A stretch of 64,000 bases of DNA from assembly GCA_002179805.1 (NCBI GenBank), contig NAVB01000386.1, positions 1 to 64,000 on the forward strand, read 5' to 3'. A program made the position numbers and the translations under genes. Shown here one piece after another: positions 1 through 10,587 of this stretch; within the stretch, counting starts at the first letter, position 1; every line of letters begins with the position of its first letter. A model generated the notes under the pieces. The model was not told the origin of the DNA. It saw only the letters and a list, made by a program, of their open reading frames with translations, and searched no databases. This DNA comes from Acanthamoeba lenticulata (lineage: Eukaryota; Discosea; Longamoebia; Acanthamoebidae).

Positions 1-54
1 TGTCGTGTCGTGTCGTGTCGTGTCGTGTCGTGTCGTGTCGTGTCGTGTCGTGTC
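1..54. repeat. (TGTCG)n pentanucleotide tract at window edge
   Basis: A perfect tandem array of TGTCG begins at the first base, so its full length is not visible. It ends at TGTCATGGGG just before a good acceptor (gcgagcag) that opens the RasGEF exon at about 70, so it most likely lies in an intron. The same unit forms a second tract at 1817-1893. Confidence 0.9.
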
Positions 55-69
55 ATGGGGTGCGAGCAG

Positions 70-789
70 CAAAACTACCAGTCGGCGATGCAGCTGTACT
101 CGACGCTGAACCTGACGCCGATCGAGCGGCTGGAGAAGGAGTGGGCCAACCTGCCCAAGAAGGTCACCGGCATGTACGACCGCCTGAAGGAGTTCTTCGA
201 GTCCGGCGGCAACTTCAAGCGGTACCGCGAGACGCTGGCCAAGGTCCAGGCGCCGGCCATCCCCGTGCTGTCCTTCATCCTCTCGGACCTCACCATGATC
301 GAGGAGAACCACACCTCGATCAAGGTCAAGATCTCTGGCGAGGGCGGCGGCAGCGGCATCGGCGGCGTCGCCGGCGGCGAAGGCGGCGGCAGCGGGATTG
401 TCGCGGGCGGCGGGAGCGGGATCAGCGCCGGGGGCGGGAGCGGGATCGACAGCGAGCGAAGCGGCGGAGAGGAGGAGGAGGAGAGCGAGCTCGTCCACTT
501 TGAGAAGATGTCGATGATCTACAACACGCTGAGCCACCTCAAGAAGTGCGGGCGCGTGGCCTATGGGCGCGACGATGCCGAAGGCAGCGCGGGCGACCAC
601 AACGAGAACGGCGAGAAGCGCGAGCGGGACAAGAAGTCGCTCAAGGCCCACACGGCGCGAGAGGAGCTCGTCCGGATGCTGCACGACCTCCCGCGCCTCA
701 GCGAAAAGGAGCTCTACGACCTCAAGAACGACACCAAGAAGAAGGTCAAGGACCTCAAGAAGGCGCTCAAGACCGCCAAGAAGAAGTGA
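70..789 (+). CDS. RasGEF (CDC25-type) domain protein, C-terminal exon
   Basis: Last exon (239 residues plus stop) of a guanine nucleotide exchange factor for Ras-family GTPases; the rest lies upstream of the window. Established family features seen in order are an MQLYSTLNLTPIERLEKEW helix, GNFKRYRETL, and IPVLSFILSDLTMIEENH, the classic end of the CDC25 fold, followed after an insert by LVHFEKMSMIYNTL, the closing helix. The insert (about 350-480) is a Gly-Ser-Ile and Glu-rich low-complexity loop placed inside the catalytic domain, which is unusual. The tail is Lys/Glu-rich and ends in a basic helix (KNDTKKKVKDLKKALKTAKK). The exon start at 70 is inferred from the acceptor and the onset of homology; the pentamer repeat lies in the preceding intron. 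Membrane-associated Ras or Rap activation is inferred from the family. Confidence 0.85.
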   Translation, partial: QNYQSAMQLYSTLNLTPIERLEKEWANLPKKVTGMYDRLKEFFESGGNFKRYRETLAKVQAPAIPVLSFILSDLTMIEENHTSIKVKISGEGGGSGIGGVAGGEGGGSGIVAGGGSGISAGGGSGIDSERSGGEEEEESELVHFEKMSMIYNTLSHLKKCGRVAYGRDDAEGSAGDHNENGEKRERDKKSLKAHTAREELVRMLHDLPRLSEKELYDLKNDTKKKVKDLKKALKTAKKK

Positions 790-988
790 TCAAGTGGACG
801 GACGGATGACACAGAAACGAGAAGGAAGAAGAAGGAGTTGACCCTTTGTAGAGTTTGGTTGGTGTGTGGTGGAGGAGGACTGGAATCGCATCGATTGGTT
901 CTTTCTTTTTGTTTTGTTTTGTTTTGTTTTTCTTTGTTTATTCGCCCACACGAGGTCATCAACACATCAACATCAACGTCCATGACCA

Positions 989-1552
989 TCACTTGGCCTG
1001 GGTGGTGATGAGCCGCGGGAGGGGCGTGTCGGGGAGGAGGTTGGACTCGGAGAAGCGGATGGCCGGCGCCCGGAACTTGCCGTCGGGCCGCTTGCCCAGG
1101 AGGAAGTCCTCCAGGCTCTGCACCTTGAGCAGCCTGCCCTGGTCGTCCTCTTCCTCCTTCTCCGACATCTGCAGTGGTGCGTGTGAGCCCGAGGGGGGAA
1201 GAGATTGGGGGGGAGGGGGGGGGGACGAGCACGGCACCTCGCTTTCGCTTTCGCTCTCCGAGTGGCGCTTGCGGCTCCGTTTGGCCTTGCGCCGCTCGGC
1301 CTTCTCGAGCTTCTTCCGTCGTCGCCGGCTGCTTCTGCCGCTCCCGAGCGGGGAGGAAGAGGACAAGCCCGCCTTGGCCTCCTTGCCCGCCGCCGCCGCC
1401 TCTTCCTCCTCCTCGCCTTTGCGGTGGCGGCGGGTGAGCTTCTTCTTGGACTTGCTGAACGACGACATCAGCGCGTCCAACACGCCGCCGCCCGCCGCCA
1501 GCTGGTTGGAGGAGCCCCGCAGGCTCCGCTTCTTTTGCATCACCGACGACAT
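989..1552 (-). CDS. Small Ser/Lys-rich unknown protein
   Basis: I do not recognise a family. The start is the ATG at 1552 (MSSVMQKKRSLRGSS) and the stop is at 989. A 69-nt GT-AG interval (1169-1237) is in frame and free of stops. It is read as an intron because it is C/pyrimidine-rich, ends CTGCAG, and its removal joins SESESE to MSEKEEEDD in phase 0, giving 164 residues; if retained, 187. The protein has a basic KSKKKLTRRHRK patch, an RRRRKK..KAERRKAKRSRKR cluster that could be a nuclear signal, acidic/Ser runs, and a more ordered end (SLEDFLLGKRPDGKFRAP). Its 3' end converges with the RasGEF gene 200 nt away, and its 5' end faces the next gene. Confidence 0.55.
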   Translation of the reverse strand: MSSVMQKKRSLRGSSNQLAAGGGVLDALMSSFSKSKKKLTRRHRKGEEEEEAAAAGKEAKAGLSSSSPLGSGRSSRRRRKKLEKAERRKAKRSRKRHSESESESEVPCSSPPPPPQSLPPSGSHAPLQMSEKEEEDDQGRLLKVQSLEDFLLGKRPDGKFRAPAIRFSESNLLPDTPLPRLITTQAK

Positions 1553-1785
1553 GTTGAGCCCTTCACGACCGCACACGCACACACGCACACACGCACCGCA
1601 CACGCGCGCGTGAGCAGAGAGGAGACGACAACGACGACGAGGAGAGAAGCGGCACCAGCGTGGGTGTGGGTGATGCGGCCAAGGCCGGGCCTCTGCGCGT
1701 CGACGTGCGGACTGGTCGGCTGCACGTCGCTCGTGTCCGTGCTCTCGCGCTCGAGCAGCAGGTTCGACTCTGTGCCGCCAATAGG

Positions 1786-2240
1786 ATGTTATTATCGTTC
1801 AGTGAACATCGCGCGTGTGTCGTGTCGTGTCGTGTCGTGTCGTGTCGTGTCGTGTCGTGTCGTGTCGTGTCGTGTCGTGTCGTGTCGTGTCGTGCGCCGT
1901 CTGACGCACGAGCGCGCGTGCGTGAGCAGACCTGCGGGACCAGTTTGTGCTGCGACGACGAAACGGCGTATGGCGGCCCGTGCCGGCCCAGTCGGTCAAG
2001 GGCGAAGACGAGGACGGGGACGACGACGATGACGATGACCCGTTCGACGACGACCATCACGACGGCAAGAAGGCGCACAAGAAGAAGTCCAAGGCCAAGA
2101 GCGGCGGCCTGCTGGTCATGTCCCAGGGCACCAACTCGCCAATGATGTCCCCGCGCGCCAAGAAGGCCAGCCTCGCCCGCAACATCTCCACCACCAGCAT
2201 CCTCGCCCAGATGAAGGAGAACGCCGCCGCCTCGACGTGA
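1786..2240 (+). CDS. Small acidic/basic unknown protein
   Basis: The long 3' exon (1930-2240) is clear: an Asp run (GDDDDDDDPFDDDHHDGKK) followed by a Lys patch and a Ser-rich end (SPMMSPRAKKASLARNIST). The upstream exon is inferred: ATG at 1786, MLLSFSEHRA, donor at 1817 whose GT is the first base of the TGTCG repeat, and acceptor gtgagcag at 1929. Phases match (31 + 311 nt = 113 residues). Another 5' exon structure is possible because the repeat supplies a GT every five bases. No family recognised. It is head-to-head with the Ser/Lys-rich gene on the other strand and has a similar composition, but clear homology is not visible. Confidence 0.4.
1817..1893. repeat. (TGTCG)n pentanucleotide tract in intron
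   Basis: About 15 perfect copies of GTGTC/TGTCG run from the putative donor to gtgcgccgtctgacg. The acceptor follows at 1929. All three forward frames through the tract are stop-free, which creates long false reading frames with Val-Ser-Cys-Arg repeats. Confidence 0.9.
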
Positions 2241-2382
2241 TCCTCGATTGATTTCGAGTGCCATTTATCTCCTCTTTTTGGGTGGCATACCATTATTTAT
2301 TATTTATTTAATCCTTTTTAATCATTCGTTTAAAAATAGTGCTTGCTTGTATTTATTTGGCATTTAAATAAGAAAAGATTTT

Positions 2383-5300
2383 TTAAAAGCGCATGGTTGC
2401 GAAAGAAGAGGGCGGCGGAGCGAGACCAGATGCCGCCCGGATCTCTGCGTCTTCTCGAGCCTGCGCTTCGGCCTCTTGCAGCTTCGCCGCGACGGCTGCG
2501 CGCAGCTCGGCCAGCACGCCTTCCCGAGAAGAACGAAAACGACAAACGCGAAAGCGACAGTGAGTCAGGCGGGGGGGGGGAAGAGAGAGAGAAAGAAAGA
2601 CGAAGACGAAGCGCGCACCGGCAGAGGGCAGAGCGTCGACTGCGGCGCGGAGCGGCATGATGATGAACTCGGTCTCGTCCTGCTCTCGCATGTGGGGCAC
2701 GTTCCACTGGCTCGCCAGGCGCTGGTACCGCCGCAGGCTCGCCCCGCAGCCGGCGAGGAGGTCAGCCACCAGTTCGCCCGTCGCCTCGGCCGAGGCCGCG
2801 TTGGCCAACAGCGCGCCGCGGAGCATGGACTCGCCCTGCGCAAAGAGCGCGGCCTTGTCCTCGGGCCGCGCGATCGCGAACGCGTAGCGCAGGTTGGCCC
2901 CGAGCATCGCTATGCGCGAGCGCATGCGCGTTTGCTTGGCCGCTTCGTCTTGGCCGCCGGCTTTCGCCAAAGAGATCTTTGTCTTGTGTCGCTTGTCTTC
3001 GGTGCTTGTCGCGAGGCCCTTGCCCTTGCTCTCGACCAAGCCTTCGCGTTTGCTTTCGCTTTCGTTCTTTGTCGCCAAACAACTCGAGGGAGAAGGCAGC
3101 AGGCGGAGGACGAGGTCGGTCAGCTCGAGCGCCATCTCGAGGAACGACGCGCCGTTGTGCTTGATCAGCCGCGGCCCGCGCGACACGGCGTGTGTGTAGA
3201 TCCCGCGGCAGTCCTTGTACAGCACGTTGGCGTGCTCGTGCACGAGGCGCCGCGCATCGTCATCTTCGTCCCCGGGGCGCAGGCAGGACTCGAGCATCGC
3301 CTTGCCTGCCGTACAAGGTGTGAGATAATGAAGACGATGAAGACGGCGATGGACGAGACGGACCGCGGAGGAGGTCGGGATGGGTGGCGAGCGGGGCCTT
3401 CGAACTGACGCAGCTCCATGCGGCCAGCAGGCACAGCGCCTCGCCGTGGTGGAAGCGCAGCGTCGGGCTCGTCTCGCCCGCCGTCTCGCTGTAATAAAAA
3501 AAAATGAATTATTCAAAATTTTAAGAATTAAAAAAGAATTTCAAAAAACAGATAATAATGAATTTTACCACTCCTGAAACTCGACGATGGCACGCTCGAT
3601 GTAGTCCCGCATTGGGCCCGTGGGCAGCTTGCCCATCTCCAGCATGGCGCAGCCTGCAGGCGATTGGTGAGCTTGGACGAAACCGCCAGCGCCACGCGAG
3701 CGTCAGCAGGCAAGGCGATGATGAACGAACCGAGGTAGAAGCGGCCGGCCGTGTGCTGGGTGTTGACCGCGAGCGAGAGGAGCAGCCTCTGCGTGGCGTA
3801 GGTCAGCAGGCGCTGGTCGTCGGGCAGGGCCCCGATCAAGCCGGTTTCGAGGTCGTGCTGCCTGCCGTTCGTTCACGACGGAGTCAACGCCGGCTCACCA
3901 CCGTCGAGTCCACTTCCACAGGTGCGAGGGCATGGGGACGACGCACTCGCGGTTGAGCTGCTTGATGATGCGCCGGCGCTGCTTGATGGCCTCCAGGTAC
4001 ATGGCCACGCCCTCGCTGTAGTCGATCACCGACTGGTACTTGACTGCAATTTTTTTAAATAGAAATATATTATCAAAAAAAAGCAACAATAAAAATAATT
4101 AAGAAAAACAGATTATTCTATTTCATGAAATAAAAGAAAAAAAAGTTTGATAAGTTAACGGGATGAGAATGAACCTCGGGCGCCGAGAAGGACGATGTCA
4201 GAGGGCATGAGGCGGACGAACGAGTTGTTGATGACGGCCGTCCAGGCTGAGATGCTGATCGAGACCCCGAGCATCACCAGCACCCTGAGTCGGCAAGAAG
4301 AATGAAGTCATGTTCATCAGCCATCATCTTCATCCTCGTTTTCAGCTTGCAAGGTACCGGCGGATGAGGACGGGCTCGAGCTGGGCGTCGCGGATGGTCT
4401 GCTGGAGAAGGCGGCCGTTGCGCTCGCCCGGGCCCAGGGCCGTCTCGCCAAACTTGCGGAGGAGCGGCCGCCGGATCTTGCGCTTCCAGAAGCGCGCGTC
4501 CTCGTTCGCGTAGAGCGTGCGCGTGATGAGCTGCGCCAGCAGGTGCCGATGGGGCTCCTCAGAGGGAAGCGCGAGCTTGCGCGAGAGCCGACGCATCTTC
4601 TTGCGCGCGAGGCTCTTGAGCACGCGGGCCACCATGTCGGCCAGCAGCAGGGCGCTGACCTTGTCGACCTGCGACAGCGGCGACTCCCCGGGCGGGCCCA
4701 GGAAGCTGAGCGGGCCCAAGTCGGGCACGACGGGCGCGAGCTCGGGATCGGCCGGGGCGTCGGCCTGCGCAGACATCAGGCAGGCGCGGACCCGGCCGAG
4801 GTGGCGCATGTTGATGCCGCGCTGGTGCATGAAGCAGCTCAGGATCGTCTCGGACTCGTCCCCCCTGATGATGATGACGACGATGACCACATGATCTCAG
4901 GCGCCGTCGCCAGCCGGTCGCGAGAGCTGACGTCAGCAAAGGGAGGAACGCGCACCCGGTCTGGGCCTGGAAGATGAAGGCCGGATTGTGGACGGAGGGA
5001 AAGAAGTTCTTTGTGAACTGCGGGTCGCGAAGCTGCTCGGCAAAGGCCGGGATCACGACGTGGTGGAGGTAGTTCCTCGCCCGCGCCACTTCGTCGTTGA
5101 GTCTGCGCGGCCCATCGAATGCAAGCATCAACATCGGCGAGGACCAACTCGTGGGAAAGGGTCCAGATGAGTACTCTTTCATGCGGGGCTCCAAGGCCTG
5201 CCAGTTGGAGAAGGCGTCCGAGGAGAGCGCCTGCGGATAGCGCCGGACCAGCTCTGGCCGCAGCGACTCGAAAAAGATGGATCGCCGGTTCCACTCCTTG

Positions 5301-7191
5301 AGACTAAACCCCACAAGCCACAAGCCAGACGTCCGGCACAGATGGACAGAAGCCATCGCCATCACCAGGTCAGAGCGTTGATCATCAAGCGAAGAAGAGG
5401 AGGACAAGGGCTAAGGGGAGTTGACGCACTCTGGCGGAGGCCCCTCGGGCGGGAACGTGCGGGCGTAGTCGATCACGTAGAACCGCCCGTCCCGGCCCAG
5501 ATGGCCTTCGATCTACACACATAGAGAAGACGACGTGGAATGTGTCAGACCGCAAATGCGGAGAGAGAAAGAGGAGAAGGGGCTGTTGGGACAGAGCTCG
5601 TGTACGTCGCCCGGCCCGGTGATCAGCTGGTGGCCCACCTATTGACGCAGCCATGACGTTAGCATCATGCAGGCGAGACGAGGCTCGAGCACGCATACGT
5701 AATGAGGCGCCAAGTTGAGGTGCTTCCCAGCTTGCTCCATGGCCTCGTTGAGCTGGAAGTTGTCGGCCTTGACCGTCTTCCCGGCGTCCCTGCAGACCAC
5801 CCACCGTCCCTGCGCGTGAGCGGCGAGCAGAGGCCGACGGCCGAGCGCAAAGGCGACTGGGGGCCGGACCCGGAGCCGTAGAGGAGGGTCTCGCGCGAGA
5901 TCGGGAGAGTCGACATGGCCGTCAGCCGATAGCCTCGGTAGTCGATGAGAACCATGAGCGGACAGTGGAGGGCGTCGACCCCGCTGTGAAAGTAGCCCTC
6001 GAGGCCCTTGAGCTCGTGGCCGCCGGCTTTCATGGCCTTTTCGTCGCTGGGCTTCTTGCCGCCGTACATGTAGAGCGTTTGGGTCGGGCCCGTGATCTTG
6101 GTGTCCACTTCAAGAAGACAGACAACAACAGCGTTCAGGCGGACGCGAAGTGATGGAGAGGGGAAGGGGCACAAGTCGCACCAGAAAACTTGAAGAGGAT
6201 GCCACGGCAGATGAACTTGGTCCCGCCCGCCGCGCCTGCAGAGGAGAAAAGGCTCTTGAGCAAGCAATTAGGTGTAAGTGAGGGTGTGGAGGATGAAGTG
6301 TCACCGCCAAGATCGACTGGCTTGATGGTCTTGAGGTCATTCGGCAAGTAGCGCTCGCTAATGATGATTTTGCCATAGGTCTCTGTGATAGAGATGGATG
6401 AAGTAGTGCGTCAGGACTTGGTGGACGAGACGAAACGAACCCTCTTTCATGACATACCTGCTGCGCTGAGGAAGTCGTGGGCGTGGTGACTGAGGCGCTT
6501 GTACGCCTCGAGCGAGGGTCGGCCCTGGCGGTGCTGCGCCCGCATCTCGGCGTAGAGCTGCTGGAAGAGTTCGTTCCACTGGAGGTCCTTCTTTTGCTGG
6601 TGTGTCAGGCCGTCGTTTGGGTAGGACCCACCTCGAGGACTCGCTACATCAACTCCCCCCCCCCAAAACCGCTACTTGTAAGACACATGGAGGAAGAGAA
6701 AGCCAACGTGGTGACCTTCTTGGGCGCGAGGAGAGGGCACCACTTGCTGCAGGGCGAGCAGCTGCACGCGGAGAGGCATCGAGCGTCAGTTCTTCCTCAG
6801 TGTTGGCGTAGATAACGGTCGAGGAGCCCATGCTGCTGGGCGGCGTCGAGCCGTAGGTGTCTGTGTCCGCTTCCTTCTCTTCGGTTGCCAGTTCAGGCTC
6901 GCCGTCGGTGTCTTGATAAGCTGACGAAGAGTTGGAGAGTTCAACGTCACCGTCTACTTCTTCTGTGCCGCGAGCTGGCTCTGTGGTATCGAGGTCATCA
7001 GCTTCCACGTATGCAGATGAAGGTCGAAACGTGTAGCAGCCATAGGCCCCCTCCACGCGAGGGGAAGTTGCGGCGGGACTCGGTGCCATGCTGCCGCTCG
7101 ATTGCTGGGATGCATCGAGCGTTGTCCGCTCGCTTGCCCCCGACGGGGGTAGTGGGGCCTCAAAGATATAGCACGCTGAGTCCTCTTGCAT
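2383..7191 (-). CDS. CLU (clustered mitochondria) domain protein
   Basis: Multi-exon gene from ATG 7191 (MQEDSACYIFEAPLPP) to the stop at 2383 (SSFATMRF). The first exon is an acidic Ser/Thr-rich, probably disordered region. The CLU domain follows: KDLQWNELFQQLYAE near 6600, IISERYLPNDLKTIKPVDLG near 6340, MVLIDYRGYRLTAMSTLP near 5950, ETLLYGSGSGP near 5880, and SCFMHQRGINMRHLGRVR near 4830, the hallmark CLU motif (GInmRyLGkv). A helical C-terminal part follows (VLYKDCRGIYTHAVSRGPRL near 3200; GELVADLLAGCGASLRRYQ near 2760) and may be TPR-like. Known CLU/CLUH proteins are cytosolic, bind mRNAs for mitochondrial proteins and control mitochondrial distribution. Whether this is the true orthologue or a divergent paralogue is not settled. 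About 14 short introns; exact joins in 2.5-4.3 kb are uncertain. Confidence 0.75.
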
Positions 7192-7764
7192 CAAGCGGCC
7201 TGGTTCCTAGTCCTCTTGTGTGGTCGCTGAGCAATTGGGCGGAGAGAGCGAAAATAAAAAAACGACGACGTAATTCCAAATGAGGCGAACAGCCCTCGAG
7301 GGTGGCCACTATCTCTTCGTATCGAAGTGCAAGATTAGTGTTAGGCGATCCGAACAGAGAGTCCTTCACACCACACCTGGCGTAAAGCGATCGCTCCCTG
7401 CCCCTTCGAGCGAATGTAGGTCAAGAAAAAGAGCAAGAAAATGCGAATATTAAGTAACCAACCAAAATCAAAGATTGGCTGCCAATAGGTGTCGCTTCGG
7501 CTTTTTGTTTTCGCTCATGTGTCGACACGTTGTCTCCGCGAAGAGGAGGTCTGTGTCTCGTTCAACTCTGTGTCGGTGCGACTGTGTGGTGGTTACTGTG
7601 TTTGATTTTCTCGAGCGCGACCGAGAGAGAAACCCTTACCAAAGGGGGAGTACGAGGAGAGCCCGGCGATAAAGCATTGTTGCAAAACGATTTCGCGCTT
7701 CTCCATTCTACACCCATCGAATACTTCTGCACATCAATTCGATTCAATTGTATAGATATAAAAC
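7192..7764. promoter_or_regulatory. Divergent intergenic region, CLU gene / Rac gene
   Basis: 573 nt between two start codons on opposite strands, so it must hold both promoters. A short open stretch on the minus strand (ATG at 7369, MKDSLFGSPNTNLALRYEE) could be an extra 5' exon of the CLU gene, but I found no convincing phase match. GATATAAAAC lies directly before the Rac ATG, too close to act as its TATA box. Confidence 0.4.
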
Positions 7765-8852
7765 ATGGGACAGGACGTTAAGGTACTTGCCCCCTCTTGT
7801 TTTATGCCAATGGCAATTCGAGCTCTCGTAGCGGTCTCAATTAATGCCTTTTTTACTTCTCCCCAAGGTTATGGTTGTTGGCGATGGTGCCGTCGGTAAG
7901 ACCTGTATGCTCATTTCCTACACCACAAATTCGTTCCCCGGCGAGTACGTGCCGACTGTCTTTGACAATTACACGGCCAACACCGTCGTCGAGGGAAATC
8001 CTGTAAATTTGGGTACTCGCACGCCGCTTTCTTTCTGGAGCGTAGTTCAACTTCTTACCCCCCCCCCTCCCTTTCTTACAAAAACAGGACTTTGGGATAC
8101 GGCTGGTACTCATCCTTCCGCTACGAGATAAGACACTTTGTTTTGGTGTAGCTGTAATATAAACCCCCGTGTCTTTTGCAGGCTCTGGCGAGTATGACCA
8201 GCTGAGGCCGCTCAGCTACCCCGGCACCGATGTTTTCATCATCTGCTTCTCGCTCACCTCGCCCGAAAGTTTTGATAACGTGAAGAACAAGGTGCGTTTC
8301 TTTATCTCTGCTTCATCTGAAAATCGTTCTGGCTTGTTAGGTGAAGATTCCCCTTTTTTGACCATCTTCCCATCGTAAACGCAGTGGGTGCCTGAGGTGA
8401 TGCACTTCAACCCTAAGACGCCAATCATTCTGGTTGGTACCAAGTTGGATTTGAGGGACAACGAGGAGACTATTGCCTCGCTCAAGCAGCACAACCTCGC
8501 TCCCATCCAGTTTGCCAAGGTACGCGTTCCTTTTTGAATTCAAATTCATCATTCAATTCAATTCTCCACTGCTTTGAGCTCTTGGTCTTGTCTATGCATA
8601 GACGTTCAGACGGACCCTCCGTTTGACAAATGTTCTCCCGTTTTCAACCAGGCTGAGAAGCTGGCCAAGGAGATTAACGCCTACAAATACGTGGAGTGCT
8701 CGGCCTTGACGCAAAAGAACCTGTCGCTGGTCTTCGAGGAGGCCTGCAAGGCCGTCTTCGTGGACCACACTCAGAAGACCGGCAAGGACAAGAAGGACAA
8801 GAAGGGAGGCGGTGGTGGCGACAAAGAAAAGAAGGAGTGCATCATGCAGTGA
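7765..8852 (+). CDS. Rac-type Rho GTPase with Gln61 replaced by Ser
   Basis: Exons 7765-7782, 7868-8012, 8088-8105, 8182-8291, 8385-8519 and 8652-8852 join in phase to 208 residues. Seen: P-loop [11 protein letters not shown], switch [37 protein letters not shown] and ECSALT, all typical of Rac. The C-terminus is a Lys/Gly stretch ending CIMQ, a CaaX box (Gln as last residue usually favours farnesyl; inference). The segment after DTAG reads SGEYDQLRP where Rac proteins have QE(D/E)YDRLRP, so the catalytic Gln61 (Rac1 numbering) is Ser and Glu62 is Gly. The third exon is only 18 nt. Known Rac proteins at the plasma membrane drive actin assembly; here GTP hydrolysis may be slow, favouring an always-GTP form (inference). 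Confidence 0.92.
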
Positions 8853-9357
8853 GCCAAGAGAGGAAGAGAGAGAGAGAGAGAAGGACAAGGTGAGGGAGGA
8901 CATGGACAATGACGAGGACGGATGTGGAGGAGGGAAGACAAAGACGTAGGGGCGAAGGACGAAGCTTCGTTCCCCCGGTGGGAGGCTCCCATTGTACAAA
9001 TAGGCTCGCCAACGCACTCGCGGCCCAAAACAGCACGATGATGAAATAATGTGACAACCAAGACGACGACAACAAGGAAGGACCCCACCACCACCAGCGC
9101 TCCTGTGTGTGCGTGCGTGGGGCGGAGGAGGAAAGAAGAAGAGGAAGAGGAGGAGACGCACCAAAGGCCCGCGTGTGTGTGATAAACAAGGACAAGCCCA
9201 AGTCCTTCAACAAGGGGCTTAGGCTTTCCCTCAATAAACGCATTTTACGGCTCCTTGTGGTGGACGACTTCGAGCGTGTAGCGCGGCATAGAAAGAACAA
9301 GGCTTGGACATGTTTGAAACGCAACACAGAGAAAAAGAAGAGAGGGAAGCCAAGCGC
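8853..9357. other. Convergent 3' region with poly(A) signal
   Basis: 505 nt between the stops of the Rac gene (+) and uS9 (-). An AG-repeat follows the Rac stop. A canonical AATAAA at 9233-9238 on the plus strand is the best candidate poly(A) signal for the Rac gene. The minus strand has pyrimidine-rich open frames that look non-coding. No gene seen. Confidence 0.5.
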
Positions 9358-10326
9358 TTAACGCTTGGACCACTGCGGCCTCTTCCTTGCCTTGACACGA
9401 CCAGCCTTCTTGCTCTCCACAACACGCGGATCGCGCTTCAGGCAGCCAGCTGCAGGACGTGGCGGGCGGGGTCAGTAACAACTAAAGCAAAGAGATAAAG
9501 TGGAGCACATACCCTTCTTCAACGCAGGACGGAAGGCGAGTTCGTAGCCCTGGAGAGCTCTAGCAATACCCAGCTGAATGGCTTCCGCTTGACCTGACCG
9601 GCAGCCGTTGGTGTCAGCACCCATTATGGTGAAGATGAATTTCTAGAAGCTCGAAGGTCAGCGCGTACCCTTGGTGCCACCGCCCGAGACCAGCACATTC
9701 ACGTTGAACGTGTTGGGCCTCTCAATGGCCACAAAAGGCGCAAGCACAGCACCGCGCTCGAAGAAGCACGGGAAGTAGTCGATGAAGGATCGCCCATTAA
9801 TGGTGATGGTACCATCGCCAGGCGTCAGCGCCACGCGTGCAATGGCAGCCTTCCTGCGGCCGGTGCCGAGGTACGCGCCCTTAGCATCTCGCTTGACCGG
9901 CACAGGGCGGGGCGTAGTGATGAACTGAAGGAGTTGGTCGGTGGTGCGATCAGAAGAGAAAGACAGGTCGGGATAATCCTCCTCTGGCTTCCACTCATCC
10001 AGCTCATCTTCCTCCTCAACGGGCACATAATTGCGGTAATCGAGAGGCGCAGACTCCCGCCGAGGCCAAACTCTGTTGGTAATTCTGGAAAAGTCGAACC
10101 GGCTCTCATTGCGTTCAAAGTTTTCCGATCTGGTGCCGTAGGAACGGCACACCGAAGAGAGGGGAAGAAGCGGGTGGGTCGACGATGAAGTGAGTGCCGA
10201 AAGCGAAGATTGGAGGGAGAGACGCGGGCCGGAAGAAAGGAGGGGAGAAGAAGAAAGTGCGGCAGCCCTGCCCGAAGGCGAGGGGAAGGGAAGTCTCAAA
10301 ATCGTTTTCGATTTCGAGGCTCTCAT
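9358..10326 (-). CDS. Mitochondrial ribosomal protein uS9m
   Basis: Nuclear gene for the small-subunit protein uS9 of mitochondrial ribosomes. Exons 9669-10326, 9513-9593 and 9358-9449 join in phase. The N-terminus (MRASKSKTILRLPFPSPSG) is basic and Ser-rich with no acids, as expected for a mitochondrial transit peptide. The uS9 fold begins at GAYLGTGRRKAAIARVAL and continues through FVAIERPNTFNVNVLVSGGG, GQAEAIQLGIARAL and LKKAGCLKRDPRVVESKK, ending in the basic tail RVKARKRPQWSKR. Family members end in a near-identical R..QFSKR tail that reaches the P-site tRNA. The long acidic stretch between transit peptide and domain fits eukaryotic mitochondrial forms. The ATG at 10326 is the first in frame; the reading frame upstream begins with TTG. 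Confidence 0.93.
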
Positions 10327-10587
10327 CTTGTGTAATGGACGACCTGGGCAAGCCAACAGAGAAAATGTTTTTCAGCAAGCGCAAATTGTGCAGCTTCCCG
10401 AAAAACAAATAATTTTTGGTAATTCTTTTTTCTTTTCATAACACTGCATTTTCCTTGTGATGAATGGCCCTTTGCAGGGTGCATAAATGGGACTTGGTGG
10501 CCATGTTAGGCGACTTGGCAGGCCTAACTCAACGGGCCCATAACATAGAAGGGATAGGTGCGAGAACCGCGCCCAAAACGCTGTAAA

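Noticed and set aside
1740..1790. tRNA-like T-loop (GGTTCGACTC)
   Set aside because: No matching A box, acceptor stem or cloverleaf around it. No tRNA was found elsewhere in the window.
1..1893. Pentamer arrays as a CRISPR or telomere/satellite
   Set aside because: There are no spacers, the unit is 5 nt, and both tracts sit in introns of ordinary genes.
1205..2264. Open frames on both strands running through the TGTCG array
   Set aside because: A 5-nt repeat without stops is open in every frame; the Val-Ser-Cys-Arg or His-Asp-Thr-Arg repeats are artefacts.
7160..7369. Extra first exon for the CLU gene (MKDSLFGSPNTN)
   Set aside because: Coding-like at first, but no donor/acceptor pair joined it in phase to the exon starting at 7191.
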